A model generated the notes under the pieces. That model had not been told where the DNA came from. It saw nothing but the letters and a program-made list of their open reading frames with translations, and searched no databases. A DNA stretch of 11,606 nucleotides, taken from positions 1 through 11,606 of the forward strand of contig JBHIFB010000104.1 of assembly GCA_046760905.1 (NCBI GenBank). The letters are read 5' to 3'. The translations under genes were made by a program, and so were the position numbers. Numbering within the stretch: position 1 is the stretch's first letter; every line of letters starts with the position of its first letter. Origin of the DNA: JBHIFB01 sp046760905 (GTDB lineage: Bacteria; Gemmatimonadota; CAZMKB01). This document shows, one piece after another, positions 1-7,330 of the stretch.

Positions 1-121
1 ATAATTGATTGCTTTCTAGAAGAGGTGAGATGATGCACGCAACACGCTGGGTTTCAATAGAATACGATAGCAGTGATGCCGGATTGATTCATCACCCGGG
101 TTCCTTGATTCGTCAGGGAAG

Positions 122-154
122 CAGTGGCCTGTCCACATAAGTGGACAGGCACTG
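122..154. repeat. Long imperfect inverted repeat, possible terminator
   Basis: The two arms pair over 14 base pairs with one bulged G, around an ATAA loop at 137-140. The core is CCTGTCCAC against GTGGACAGG. Read on the plus strand, the hairpin is followed by TTTT at 155-158, so it could end a plus-strand transcript coming from left of the window. Read on the minus strand it lies about 60 bases past the end of the adenosyltransferase gene, but no T tract follows, so it would be a weak intrinsic terminator for the uvrC unit. It may still act as a 3' stabilising hairpin. The pairing is seen directly; the role is inferred. Confidence 0.5.
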
Positions 155-212
155 TTTTCAGTTGTAGAGGGAATGCGCATATTAGAATCCAGGCCCTCCA
201 GAGACGGCAAAT

Positions 213-782
213 TTATCTTACCCAGGGCCTGTCCGGCACTCCGTTGATTTTGTTCAGGTATCGCCCGAGCATGAAAAGATAATCGGAAAGACGATTGAGA
301 AAGACGATCACCCCTCGCACAGGCTCAGAATCGCTCCCTTCCCCTGCCTCATCCAGCAAATCAACCACATGCCGTTCGGCTCTCCTGCACACGGTTCTGG
401 CTACGTGTGCCAGGGCCGCTGTCATGTGCCCACCGGGAAGGATGAACCCTTTGAGATCAGGGAGCTGTTTTTCCATTCTATCGATTGCAGATTCAAGTAA
501 CTTTGTATGGGCTTCACCTATTTTTTCCTGGTCTTTGAGTGGTGGTGGGCCCGATGCGGTAGCAAGCCAGGACCCGGCTAAAAGCAGGTTGGATTGGATG
601 AGGCTTATCTCCTCGGAGATCGAGGAGAGCTCATCGGTGAGAGTTGCAAGCAGTGCGCCGAGGACTGAGTTGAGTTCATCCACGGTGCCGTATGCCTCTA
701 CACGTTTATGGCTCTTTGCGACTCTTTCACCACTATACAGGCTGGTCTGTCCCCTGTCTCCGGTGCCTGAATATATCTTCAT
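213..782 (-). CDS. Cob(I)alamin adenosyltransferase, PduO type
   Basis: This 189-residue protein is predicted to transfer the adenosyl group of ATP to cob(I)alamin, giving coenzyme B12 in the cytoplasm. The PduO-type signatures are all present and in order. They are the ATP-binding SGTGDRGQT near residues 5-13, AYGTVDELN at 30-38, the VCRRAER helix at 131-137, and FLNRLSDYLFMLGR at 161-174. Length fits the family. The ATG shares one base with the TGA stop of pcm, which implies translational coupling. It is the last gene of the uvrC unit inside the window. No B12-dependent mutase or diol dehydratase is visible nearby, so the client enzyme must be encoded elsewhere. I leave the symbol blank because pduO, cobO and mmaB names are used inconsistently for this family. 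Confidence 0.95.
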   Translation of the reverse strand: MKIYSGTGDRGQTSLYSGERVAKSHKRVEAYGTVDELNSVLGALLATLTDELSSISEEISLIQSNLLLAGSWLATASGPPPLKDQEKIGEAHTKLLESAIDRMEKQLPDLKGFILPGGHMTAALAHVARTVCRRAERHVVDLLDEAGEGSDSEPVRGVIVFLNRLSDYLFMLGRYLNKINGVPDRPWVR

Positions 783-1510
783 CAGTTATCGGACTCTCCC
801 TGCCTCACAAGCGGTACGAAACGCACCGATGTGATGTTCTTACGGAGGATTTTCCCGTTGTGCTTTGTTACGAGTACGAGCTCCTGAACTCCGCCTCTGG
901 GGCCAAGAGGTATTACAAGCCTTCCTCCTTCCACAAGCTGCTCCTTGAGCGCCTCTGGTATACTGTCGGCTGCAGCCGTGACGATGATCGCATCGAAAGG
1001 TCCTACAAGAGGTAGCCCTTTCCAGCCATCAGCGACTGTGACCTCTACGTTTAGGCATCCGAGCTTTTGGAGCCTCCGTTTGGCCTGGACTGCTAGGTCG
1101 GGAAGGATTTCTATTGTATAAACCTCTTTCGCCAGTTTCGAGAGAACCGCCGCTTGATAACCCGATCCTGTACCTATTTCAAGCACCTTCTCATCCCCTT
1201 CCAGCTCCAGCAACTCAGTCATGAGTGCGACGATGTAAGGCTGGGAGATGGTTTGCCCCTGCCCGATGGGAAGTGGATAATCACCATAAGCCTCATTCTG
1301 AAGGTCCTCAGGAACGAAGAGATGTCTAGGCACAGTCCTCATCGCCTCGAGCACCCTTTTGTCCTTGACGCCACGAGAGACAATCTGCTTCGAAACCATC
1401 TCGTTACGCTTCCGTGTGAATTCCTCATTCGTGACGATATTCGTGTCGAAGAATGAGCTCACGGTGAAAATCAGCAGTACTGATAAAACCGCCAGCGCAA
1501 TGAGTGTCAT
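782..1510 (-). CDS. pcm: Protein-L-isoaspartate O-methyltransferase with N-terminal signal or anchor
   Basis: Pcm methylates isoaspartyl residues formed by protein ageing, using S-adenosylmethionine, and so starts their repair. The family hallmarks are clear: VPRHLFVPE, then AYGDYPLPIGQGQTISQPYIVA, then the SAM-binding VLEIGTGSGYQAAVL. The C-terminal part contains FDAIIVTAAA and GGRLVIPLGP. I start at the ATG at 1510 because AGAGGA lies 6 bases upstream (1517-1522), giving 242 residues. An in-frame GTG at 1531 would add 7. The first 21 or so residues are strongly hydrophobic (TLIALAVLSVLLIFTVSSFF), unlike the usual cytosolic Pcm. This suggests export or membrane anchoring, although repair would then need SAM outside the cytoplasm, so an inward-facing anchor is the more reasonable inference. 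It lies 44 bases after the slipin gene. Confidence 0.95.
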   Translation of the reverse strand: MTLIALAVLSVLLIFTVSSFFDTNIVTNEEFTRKRNEMVSKQIVSRGVKDKRVLEAMRTVPRHLFVPEDLQNEAYGDYPLPIGQGQTISQPYIVALMTELLELEGDEKVLEIGTGSGYQAAVLSKLAKEVYTIEILPDLAVQAKRRLQKLGCLNVEVTVADGWKGLPLVGPFDAIIVTAAADSIPEALKEQLVEGGRLVIPLGPRGGVQELVLVTKHNGKILRKNITSVRFVPLVRQGESDN

Positions 1511-1516
1511 TCTCGT

Positions 1517-1522
1517 TCCTCT
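1517..1522 (-). promoter_or_regulatory. Ribosome binding site of pcm
   Basis: On the minus strand this reads AGAGGA and is followed by 6 bases and then ATG at 1510. It favours that ATG over the upstream GTG at 1531, which has only a weaker purine-rich stretch before it. Confidence 0.55.
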
Positions 1523-1554
1523 AAGGGGCACTGCTCATCCGATACTCGCTCAGA

Positions 1555-2298
1555 TTATTTTTTATCACTCATAAACGGCTTGAAAAGATCGATCGGTACA
1601 GGGAAAAGCGTAGTCGTGTTACTTTCAGATGCCACCTCGGTCAGGGTTTGAAGGAACCTGAGCTGAAGTGCCATAGGGTGATCACCTATGACCGTCGCAG
1701 CTTCAGCAAGCCTTTTAGAAGCCTGAAACTCACCTTCCGCGTTTATGACCTTTGCTCTCCTGTCTCGCTCCGCCTCGGCCTGTCTCGCCATGGCTCTCTG
1801 CATCTCCTGGGGAAGATCAACGTGCTTGATCTCGACCGCAGTGACTTTTATCCCCCAGGGATCTGTCTGTTCGTCGAGTATACTCTGGAGCTTGGCATTC
1901 AGGTGTTCCCTCTCGGATAGGAGCTCGTCGAGTTCATGCTGTCCCAGGATGCTTCTCAGAGTAGTCTGGGCGAGTTGGGAAGTGGCGTAGAGGAAATCCT
2001 CCACAGCAATGACTGATTTCTCAGGTTCCATGACTCTGAAGTAGATGACGGCGTTTACCTTGATGGAGACATTATCCTTGGTAATCACATCCTGCGGTGG
2101 TACGTCCATGGTCACCAGCCTGAGACTAACCTTGACCATTCGGTCGACTATCGGTATGAGCAAAAAGAGACCAGGTCCCTTTGTTGCGACAAACCTTCCG
2201 AGCCTGAAGATCACACCTCTCTCATATTCCCTGAGCACCCTCACAGCACTCATGATTAGAAAAATGAGAAATAAGACTATTACACCAATGAAAGACAT
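1555..2298 (-). CDS. Slipin: stomatin-like SPFH/band-7 membrane protein
   Basis: This 247-residue protein has one N-terminal membrane segment (about residues 3-20) followed by an SPFH domain. Recognisable stomatin features are the RVLREYERGVIFRLGR stretch, GPGLFLLIPIVDR, and VPPQDVITKDNVSIKVNAV. An alanine- and charge-rich helix follows (RAMARQAEAERDRRAKVINA), typical of the oligomerising coiled coil. Prokaryotic stomatins form large ring-shaped membrane assemblies and are typically encoded beside NfeD, their partner and protease; in Pyrococcus horikoshii the NfeD homologue PH1510 cleaves the stomatin PH1511. Here nfeD is directly upstream with a 27-base gap. A strong GGGAGG lies 5 bases before the ATG. 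The length is typical of the short p-stomatins, with a C-terminal hydrophobic and phenylalanine-rich tail (PVPIDLFKPF). Confidence 0.95.
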   Translation of the reverse strand: MSFIGVIVLFLIFLIMSAVRVLREYERGVIFRLGRFVATKGPGLFLLIPIVDRMVKVSLRLVTMDVPPQDVITKDNVSIKVNAVIYFRVMEPEKSVIAVEDFLYATSQLAQTTLRSILGQHELDELLSEREHLNAKLQSILDEQTDPWGIKVTAVEIKHVDLPQEMQRAMARQAEAERDRRAKVINAEGEFQASKRLAEAATVIGDHPMALQLRFLQTLTEVASESNTTTLFPVPIDLFKPFMSDKK

Positions 2299-2325
2299 GT
2301 AAACCTCCCTCTTTGAATGAAAGAA

Positions 2326-3663
2326 TTACCTCTTCTCTTCAGGTTGTTCAGCGCTTTCGACTTCGAGTTGCATGTGGCTAAGTCGGATAACGCGTACTTT
2401 CTCTCCCTTCCTTATGGGATGTTCAGAGTGGGCCCTCCAGAGCTCCCCGTCAAGAAAGACCTGTCCGTTCGGGTCAAGTTCTGTCTTAGCGACGCCAATA
2501 CCCCCTATAGTGGCTTCCTTTCCTGAAACGGGCTTCCTCCTTTGCGCCCTCAGGCCCATACCCACGGCGAAGAGGAAAAACAAAATGGTGATGATAACCG
2601 CAGGCACTATGACGGTCCAGGATATGCGCAGGAAAGGCACAGGCGTGTCTATGAGCATTATCGAACCGAGAATCATGGACACAGCTCCCCCTACTGTAAG
2701 AAGACCATAACTGGTGATCTTAATCTCAGCAATAAAGAGTATGATAGCAAGGAGAATGAGCAGCAGTCCGGCATAATTGATTGGAAGCATCTGGAGTGAG
2801 AAGAACGCGAGTATGATGAATATCCCTCCGACTACGCCTGGAAGTATCGAGCCAGGATTGGAGAGCTCGAAAAAGATTCCGTATATACCCAGCATTAGTA
2901 GTATGTATGCGATACTCGGGTTCGATATTACATTCAGAAGGCGGTACCTCAGATTCATCTCAACCCTCGTGATTGTCGCCTCACTCGTCGATAATGTCTT
3001 TTTCCCCGAAGCGATGTCTACCTCGAGGCCATCGATTGCTTTAAGAAGGCAGTCGATGTTTTCACAGATATATTCGATCACACCTTCTTCGAGGGCCTCA
3101 TCAGCAGTAATCGAAACAGATTTTCTCACCGCTTTCTCGGCCCAATCCGCGTTTCGCTCCCTCTTCTCGGCTATTGAACGGATGTGTGCAACGGCATCGT
3201 TTACTATTTTCTCCTCCATGGTGCTTTTGGTTTCCGTCGAGTCCTCCTCCTGGGGCGCACCTATTCCCATCATCACAGGGTGGGCGGCACCTATGTTAGT
3301 ACCGGGAGCCATTGCAGCGATATGCGATGCAAGTGTTATCCATACACCAGCGGATGCGGCCCTGGACCCTGCGGGGTACACGAAGACGCAAACAGGGACA
3401 TCGGCTGAGAGCATACGCTTCACTATTTCACGCATCGAAAGATCGAGTCCGCCCGGCGTATCAAGTTCTATTATAAGACACTCGGCTCCTTCTTCTTCAG
3501 CCTTCTCTATCGTCTTACCGAGATATTTTGCAACAACAGGATTGATTATTGCATCCACCTTGGTCACATAGACTGTCTGCGCCGAAGCCCATACGGTCGG
3601 CCAGATGAGTAGCGAGGCCGGCAGAAGGCAACGAACTATCCTGAATGCAATTCTATCAACCAT
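2326..3663 (-). CDS. nfeD: NfeD: membrane-bound ClpP-class serine protease
   Basis: This is a full-length NfeD1b-type protein of 445 residues. A signal peptide (about 1-28, ending ASA before Q29) leads into a ClpP/SppA-like protease domain to about residue 215. It carries LDTPGG at 68-72 and the nucleophile Ser104 in AASAG. Lys152 in EEKIVNDAV is the likely general base, matching the Ser-Lys dyad described for the Pyrococcus PH1510 protease. Four to five membrane helices follow (about 250-370), then a soluble C-terminal OB-fold NfeD domain (about 380-437). Known relatives cleave the C-terminal hydrophobic part of the stomatin partner, whose gene is next. The ATG has GGAG 8 bases upstream. It overlaps the 3' end of the lipoprotein gene by 28 bases, which suggests coupling. 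No key residue is missing. Confidence 0.95.
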   Translation of the reverse strand: MVDRIAFRIVRCLLPASLLIWPTVWASAQTVYVTKVDAIINPVVAKYLGKTIEKAEEEGAECLIIELDTPGGLDLSMREIVKRMLSADVPVCVFVYPAGSRAASAGVWITLASHIAAMAPGTNIGAAHPVMMGIGAPQEEDSTETKSTMEEKIVNDAVAHIRSIAEKRERNADWAEKAVRKSVSITADEALEEGVIEYICENIDCLLKAIDGLEVDIASGKKTLSTSEATITRVEMNLRYRLLNVISNPSIAYILLMLGIYGIFFELSNPGSILPGVVGGIFIILAFFSLQMLPINYAGLLLILLAIILFIAEIKITSYGLLTVGGAVSMILGSIMLIDTPVPFLRISWTVIVPAVIITILFFLFAVGMGLRAQRRKPVSGKEATIGGIGVAKTELDPNGQVFLDGELWRAHSEHPIRKGEKVRVIRLSHMQLEVESAEQPEEKR

Positions 3664-4307
3664 TCGAGTTTCTCCAGAAGCGCCTCTTCAAAAGAATCGA
3701 ATCTCACCTCTCCCACATACCATGATATCGGATCATCCCTGCTGATAGGATTCTCGGAATCTATGCTATTCAGATTCTGCGCGATCTCATCGAAATAGGA
3801 ATCTACGACTGAAGGATCACTCTCTCCAACTGCGAGATCGAGGAGTGCCGTGGAAAGCATCAACCTGACATCTATGATGTCCACGCTGCTTCTGTGGGAG
3901 AAAGTGAATGAAGCGTCGTCCTCGATCACCGCTCTCAGGGTTGCTGAAGCATCAATGGATTCCCCTTTTGAATTCAGGACGGAGCCGAGTCCCGTCCTGG
4001 CCTCGTTCCTGACCTGTTCATATCCCGCGGCCAATGACAGTCCGACTGCATTATTCAAATCGGTTTCTGCCTCATCCAGCCTCCTAAGTTCTAGATAAGA
4101 CCAGCCTCTACCGTTATGCGCATCAGCCCAACTGGAGTTCTGGCCCAGTGCCTCCGTGAATTTACCGACCGCTTCTTGGTAATTACCGTCTTCGAAGAGA
4201 AGCCATCCTTCTGCAGTGATCTCATAAAACGGGCTCGAAGGATTGGAATCCCCTCCGCAAGAGAGTATGATCATCGAAAGAAGCATAATGAGATATTTTA
4301 TCGTCAT
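3636..4307 (-). CDS. TPR-containing predicted lipoprotein, function unknown
   Basis: I do not recognise a specific family. The 223-residue product starts with a short lipoprotein signal peptide and a lipobox (IILSC, Cys17), so it is probably exported and lipid-anchored. After a Gly/Ser/Pro linker come two tetratricopeptide repeats, about residues 30-58 (GNYQEAVGKFTEAL) and 61-94 (ADAHNGRGWSYLELRRLDEAETDLNNAV). A helical remainder of about 120 residues contains a possible degenerate third repeat and ends in an acidic, leucine-rich stretch. TPR lipoproteins usually act as scaffolds for envelope complexes. Only 2 bases separate it from the xerD stop, and its GAGGGG ribosome site overlaps that stop. 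Its 3' end overlaps nfeD, so a link with the NfeD-slipin membrane pair is possible but unproven. Confidence 0.85.
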   Translation of the reverse strand: MTIKYLIMLLSMIILSCGGDSNPSSPFYEITAEGWLLFEDGNYQEAVGKFTEALGQNSSWADAHNGRGWSYLELRRLDEAETDLNNAVGLSLAAGYEQVRNEARTGLGSVLNSKGESIDASATLRAVIEDDASFTFSHRSSVDIIDVRLMLSTALLDLAVGESDPSVVDSYFDEIAQNLNSIDSENPISRDDPISWYVGEVRFDSFEEALLEKLEWLIELHSG

Positions 4308-4309
4308 TT

Positions 4310-5245
4310 CTATCCCCTCGGATGATACTTCCTGTGTATCTCCTTCAGCGCATGCCTGGATGTGTGTAAGTATATTTGTGTCGTGGATATGTCGCTATGC
4401 CCCAGGATCTCCTGAACGACCCTCAGATCCGCGCCACCCATGAGGAGGTGAGACGCGCAGGAATGCCTCAAGGTATGCGGACTTGCTTTTCCCGCCAATC
4501 CACAATGCACCAGGTATTTCCTCAGGATCTTCCAGATGCCCATGCGTGACAGAGGCTTTCCCCTCATGTTGAGAAACACACAACCCTCGCTCTCCTCAGT
4601 TTCAAGGAGCGGTCTGGTGGAGGTGAGGTAATCTGTGAGCGCACTCACGGCCTTGTCCCCAACCGGAACAACCCTTTCCTTCGAGCCCTTTCCCATGACG
4701 CGCACGGTGTTGGATTCGAGGTGGAGATCGGCAAGCTTGAGGTTGGTAAGTTCTGAGACCCTCATGCCGGTAGAGTACATCAACTCCAGCATTGCCCTGT
4801 CACGTATGGAGGCGGTGTCATCGCCGCCGGCCGATTCCATGAGGGAGAATGCTTCCTGTATACTTAGTGTTGCGGGGAGTTTTTTCCATGTGTTGGGGAA
4901 GTCAATCAGATCAGTGGGATTAATGGAAATCCTGGACTCGGAGACCAGAAAAGAGAAATACCCTCTCAATGAAGAAAGCTTCCTTTTTATCGATCTTGCT
5001 GAGAGTTCTTCATCCTTTAAAAAATAAATATATTCCAGGACAGTTTCCCTGTCAACTTTAGCTATGTCATCAATGCCTCTTCGTATAAGAAAGAAGATGA
5101 AACCGTGTACATCCCCGAGATAGGCCTGCACGGAATTTGACGACAATCCCTTCTCGAGCAGGAGGTGGTCTGTATAAAGCTCGATGAGAAAACCCGATCT
5201 GATGAGATCCCGGACGTTTTCTTCCTTGTAATCAATTCTCTTCAA
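4310..5245 (-). CDS. xerD: Tyrosine recombinase XerD
   Basis: This 311-residue site-specific recombinase is predicted to resolve chromosome dimers at dif with a XerC partner and the FtsK translocase. The N-terminal SAM-like core-binding domain covers about residues 18-104. The catalytic domain has Arg162 (STGMRVSEL), the lysine of GKGSKER (about 186), His257 and Arg260 (PHTLRHS), His283 (LGHSDISTTQIY) and nucleophile Tyr292. The C-terminal wording ADLRVVQEILGHSDISTTQIY and the HPRG tail resemble XerD more than XerC. The TTG start is supported by GGAGG 5 bases upstream and gives a 14-base overlap with uvrC. No other integrase or mobile element signature is nearby, so this is most likely the housekeeping recombinase rather than part of an integrated element. 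Confidence 0.93.
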   Translation of the reverse strand: MKRIDYKEENVRDLIRSGFLIELYTDHLLLEKGLSSNSVQAYLGDVHGFIFFLIRRGIDDIAKVDRETVLEYIYFLKDEELSARSIKRKLSSLRGYFSFLVSESRISINPTDLIDFPNTWKKLPATLSIQEAFSLMESAGGDDTASIRDRAMLELMYSTGMRVSELTNLKLADLHLESNTVRVMGKGSKERVVPVGDKAVSALTDYLTSTRPLLETEESEGCVFLNMRGKPLSRMGIWKILRKYLVHCGLAGKASPHTLRHSCASHLLMGGADLRVVQEILGHSDISTTQIYLHTSRHALKEIHRKYHPRG

Positions 5246-7061
5246 CGGATCCTCCGATATGTTCCTTCAGCCTCTCTGCAATCTCGAGTGAAAGGCCGCA
5301 TTTCTCCGCTATCTCGTCGGCAGTTGCTGCAACGAGCCCCTCGATTGTGTCAAACGCATCGATTAGCTTCTTTTTCCTCTTCGGTCCAATGCCCTTCACT
5401 TCATCGAGGAGAGACTGGCTCAAAGTTTTCTCTCTTGACCTCCTGTGATATGTTATAGCAAACCTGTGGGCTTCATCCCTCAGGCGAACAAGCAGAGAAA
5501 GGGCTTCAGATCGCCTGGAAAGATGTAGCCCTTCGGCTACACCAGGCAGGAAGAGCTCCTCCTGTCCCTTCGCAAGTGCAATGAGTGGCACTTCGAGCTC
5601 CTTACCCTCCAGTGCCTGAATGGCAACGTTGAGCTGACCCTTGCCACCATCTACAACGATGAGATCCGGAACCTCCTCCTCTCCTTTATTGCATCTTTCG
5701 GCATACCTGCTCACGATCTCCTTCATCATGGCAAAGTCATCCTGCCCTCTTACTGTCTTTATCTTGAACTTCCTGTATTGTGACTTGGCCGCCTTACCGT
5801 TTTTGAACACGGCAACCGAGCCAACGGCGTAAGAATTGCCAAGGTTGGAGACATCGAAGCATGCTATCCTCTCGGGACGAGTATCCAGCGAAAGAACCTT
5901 TCTCAGTTCATCCAGTTGGCGATGAGACTTTTCGATTCTCTTCTCTCTCTGAGTCCTAAGCTCTTTGAGAAAGAGGCTGGCGTTTCTCTCGGCAAGCTCA
6001 AGTATTTTCTTCTTCTCGCCTCTTTTCGGGAAGATAACTTTGATCCTTTTCCAATTGTGCTCCTGCAGCCAGCTCTGGATGAGCTTGAGATCGTCGAATT
6101 CCAGGGGGAGGAGAAGTTGGTCGGGGAAGTCACGATCCCTCATGTAGTATCGTGCCATGAAGAGGGAAAGTATCACGCTGTCGGAGGAATTTTTTACATT
6201 ACCCATGTAGTGATGCTCGATACCGAGGAGCTTTCCTTCGCGTACGTTGAGGATAACGCCACATGCGAGGTTGACGTCTCTTGATATGGCGACGACGTCG
6301 TAATTGCCCATCTGAGTCGAAAGGGCCCTCTGCTTCTGGCTCACAGCTTCGATTGCAAGAAGCCTGTCTCGCAGTAATGCCGCCTTTTCGAACCTAAGAG
6401 ACGTCGACTCCTCTTCCATCCTCCGGCCGATTCTTCTTTTCACCTCCTCCTGCTTTCCCGACAGAAACAGGCAGACTTCTTCGATCATGCTTCTGTATTC
6501 ATCTTTTGACTGATGCCCGAGGCAGGGCCCCAGGCATTTCCCGATGTGGAAATCGAGACACTCACGATCAGGTCGATCCTGGGGAAGATTATGAGAACAG
6601 GATCGTATGGGGAAGATTGTGCGGAGCATTTTTAGTGTGGTCCTCATCTTCGTGGCAGCCGTGTAAGGACCGAAGTATTTGGCTCCGTCTTTCGCTACCC
6701 TCCTCGTCACAAGAATTCGCGGAAACGCTTCCTGTAAGGTGACCTTGATGTATGGATAGCGCTTGTCGTCTTTGAGCTGGATGTTGTATCTAGGTTTATG
6801 TTCCTTGATCAGGTTGCTTTCGAGTATAAGCGCCTCCACTTCCGAATCCGCATTGATGTGAGCTATGTCCTCGACTTTCTCCATCATGAATCTGGTTTTT
6901 CTATCCAGATTGTGAGTGTGCTTGAAGTAGCTACTGACCCTTTTTTTCAGGCTCTTCGCTTTTCCGACGTAGATGATCTCTCCCCGCGAGTTTTTCATCA
7001 TATATACACCGGGGGAATCAGGCAGTGAATCCGTCTTTTCTTTGAGGTTTACTTCTCTCAT
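5232..7061 (-). CDS. uvrC: Excinuclease ABC subunit C
   Basis: UvrC makes both incisions around a DNA lesion in the UvrABC nucleotide excision repair complex. Starting at the ATG at 7061 (MREVNLKEK), the protein has 609 residues. An upstream TTG at 7082 would add 7 residues but has no ribosome site either. Domains in order: GIY-YIG nuclease (GVY and YVG, about residues 18-95) for 3' incision; four cysteines at about 155, 168, 176 and 180; a UVR motif around 215-240 for UvrB contact; the RNase H-like nuclease with FDVSN (Asp403), VVDGGKGQ (Asp471) and a histidine near 532 for 5' incision; and a helix-hairpin-helix pair at the C-terminus (VKGIGPKRKKKL). The cysteine spacing closely resembles that proposed to hold an iron-sulfur cluster in Escherichia coli UvrC. 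It is the first gene of the seven-gene unit. Confidence 0.96.
   Translation of the reverse strand: MREVNLKEKTDSLPDSPGVYMMKNSRGEIIYVGKAKSLKKRVSSYFKHTHNLDRKTRFMMEKVEDIAHINADSEVEALILESNLIKEHKPRYNIQLKDDKRYPYIKVTLQEAFPRILVTRRVAKDGAKYFGPYTAATKMRTTLKMLRTIFPIRSCSHNLPQDRPDRECLDFHIGKCLGPCLGHQSKDEYRSMIEEVCLFLSGKQEEVKRRIGRRMEEESTSLRFEKAALLRDRLLAIEAVSQKQRALSTQMGNYDVVAISRDVNLACGVILNVREGKLLGIEHHYMGNVKNSSDSVILSLFMARYYMRDRDFPDQLLLPLEFDDLKLIQSWLQEHNWKRIKVIFPKRGEKKKILELAERNASLFLKELRTQREKRIEKSHRQLDELRKVLSLDTRPERIACFDVSNLGNSYAVGSVAVFKNGKAAKSQYRKFKIKTVRGQDDFAMMKEIVSRYAERCNKGEEEVPDLIVVDGGKGQLNVAIQALEGKELEVPLIALAKGQEELFLPGVAEGLHLSRRSEALSLLVRLRDEAHRFAITYHRRSREKTLSQSLLDEVKGIGPKRKKKLIDAFDTIEGLVAATADEIAEKCGLSLEIAERLKEHIGGSVEEN
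5251..5255 (-). promoter_or_regulatory. Ribosome binding site of xerD
   Basis: The minus strand reads GGAGG, then 5 bases, then TTG. It lies inside the last codons of uvrC and decides in favour of the TTG start for xerD. Confidence 0.75.
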
Positions 7062-7135
7062 CGATACCGACCGATGGATCAATTCATGAAACGTGAATTC
7101 AAATAATTTTAAAGGTGATAACAGGTTGCGTTTAA

Positions 7136-7164
7136 AATATAATACCGCTTAAGTAGGTAGACAA
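7136..7164 (-). promoter_or_regulatory. Candidate sigma-70 promoter of the uvrC unit
   Basis: On the minus strand TTGTCT (7164-7159) and TATATT (7141-7136) are separated by 17 bases. Transcription would start near 7129, leaving a leader of about 68 bases before uvrC. The palindrome GTTCGAAC (7165-7172) abuts the -35 box and could be an operator. I see no standard SOS box here. The boxes are only partial matches, so this is a moderate prediction. Confidence 0.45.
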
Positions 7165-7194
7165 GTTCGAACGCCTAATTGTCGAGGATTGATT

Positions 7195-7270
7195 TGGTGG
7201 AGCAGAGCGGATTCGAACCGCCGACCTCATCCGTGCGAGGGATGCGCTCTCCCAACTGAGCTACTGCCCC
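7195..7270 (-). tRNA. tRNA-Ala (anticodon CGC)
   Basis: The minus strand folds into a complete 76-base cloverleaf with encoded CCA. The acceptor stem GGGGCAG pairs with CTGCTCC and includes the G3:U70 wobble that identifies alanine tRNAs. The D arm is GCTC/GAGC, the anticodon stem is CATCC/GGATG with loop CTCGCAC, and the T loop is TTCGAAT. The anticodon at 7237-7235 is CGC, so it reads GCG codons. It lies 60 bases downstream of the hydroxyacid dehydrogenase gene on the same strand, so read-through cotranscription is possible. Confidence 0.97.
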
Positions 7271-7277
7271 ACATCAT

Positions 7278-7309
7278 ATAATATTTGCCTCCGGCTTACG
7301 GCATGTCAA
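7278..7309 (-). promoter_or_regulatory. Possible promoter of tRNA-Ala
   Basis: A consensus TTGACA (7309-7304) and TATTAT (7283-7278) lie upstream of the tRNA on the minus strand. The spacing is 20 bases, longer than the usual 16-18, and the -10 box sits only 7 bases from the mature 5' end, so this is weakly supported. Confidence 0.25.
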
Positions 7310-7330
7310 GCGAGAAAATGAAGGCGGATC

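Noticed and set aside
73..95. Small hairpin GTGATG/CATCAC with an 11-base loop
   Set aside because: Only six pairs with a large loop and no T tract; it is not distinguishable from chance.
16..210. 64-residue minus-strand open frame downstream of the adenosyltransferase gene
   Set aside because: It starts with TTG without a ribosome site, spans the strong hairpin at 122-154, and its composition resembles no family I know.
225..240. Second copy of GGCCTGTCC resembling the arm of the 122-154 hairpin
   Set aside because: It encodes the conserved C-terminal end of the adenosyltransferase and matches over only nine bases, so chance is the simpler explanation.
295..834. 179-residue plus-strand open frame opposite the adenosyltransferase gene
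   Set aside because: Antisense shadow; the minus-strand protein carries all family motifs and the plus-strand frame carries none.
2777..3571. 264-residue plus-strand open frame opposite nfeD
   Set aside because: It lies wholly antisense to a well-supported gene and its protein has the low-complexity serine and isoleucine bias expected of an antisense frame.
4310..5245. xerD as a phage or integron integrase marking an integrated element
   Set aside because: Sequence features and the HPRG tail match housekeeping XerD, it is embedded in a housekeeping operon, and neither tRNA gene shows an adjacent repeated 3' end.
7083..7194. Terminator after tRNA-Ala
   Set aside because: No GC-rich hairpin followed by T residues is visible on the minus strand; the AT-rich stretch fits a promoter better.
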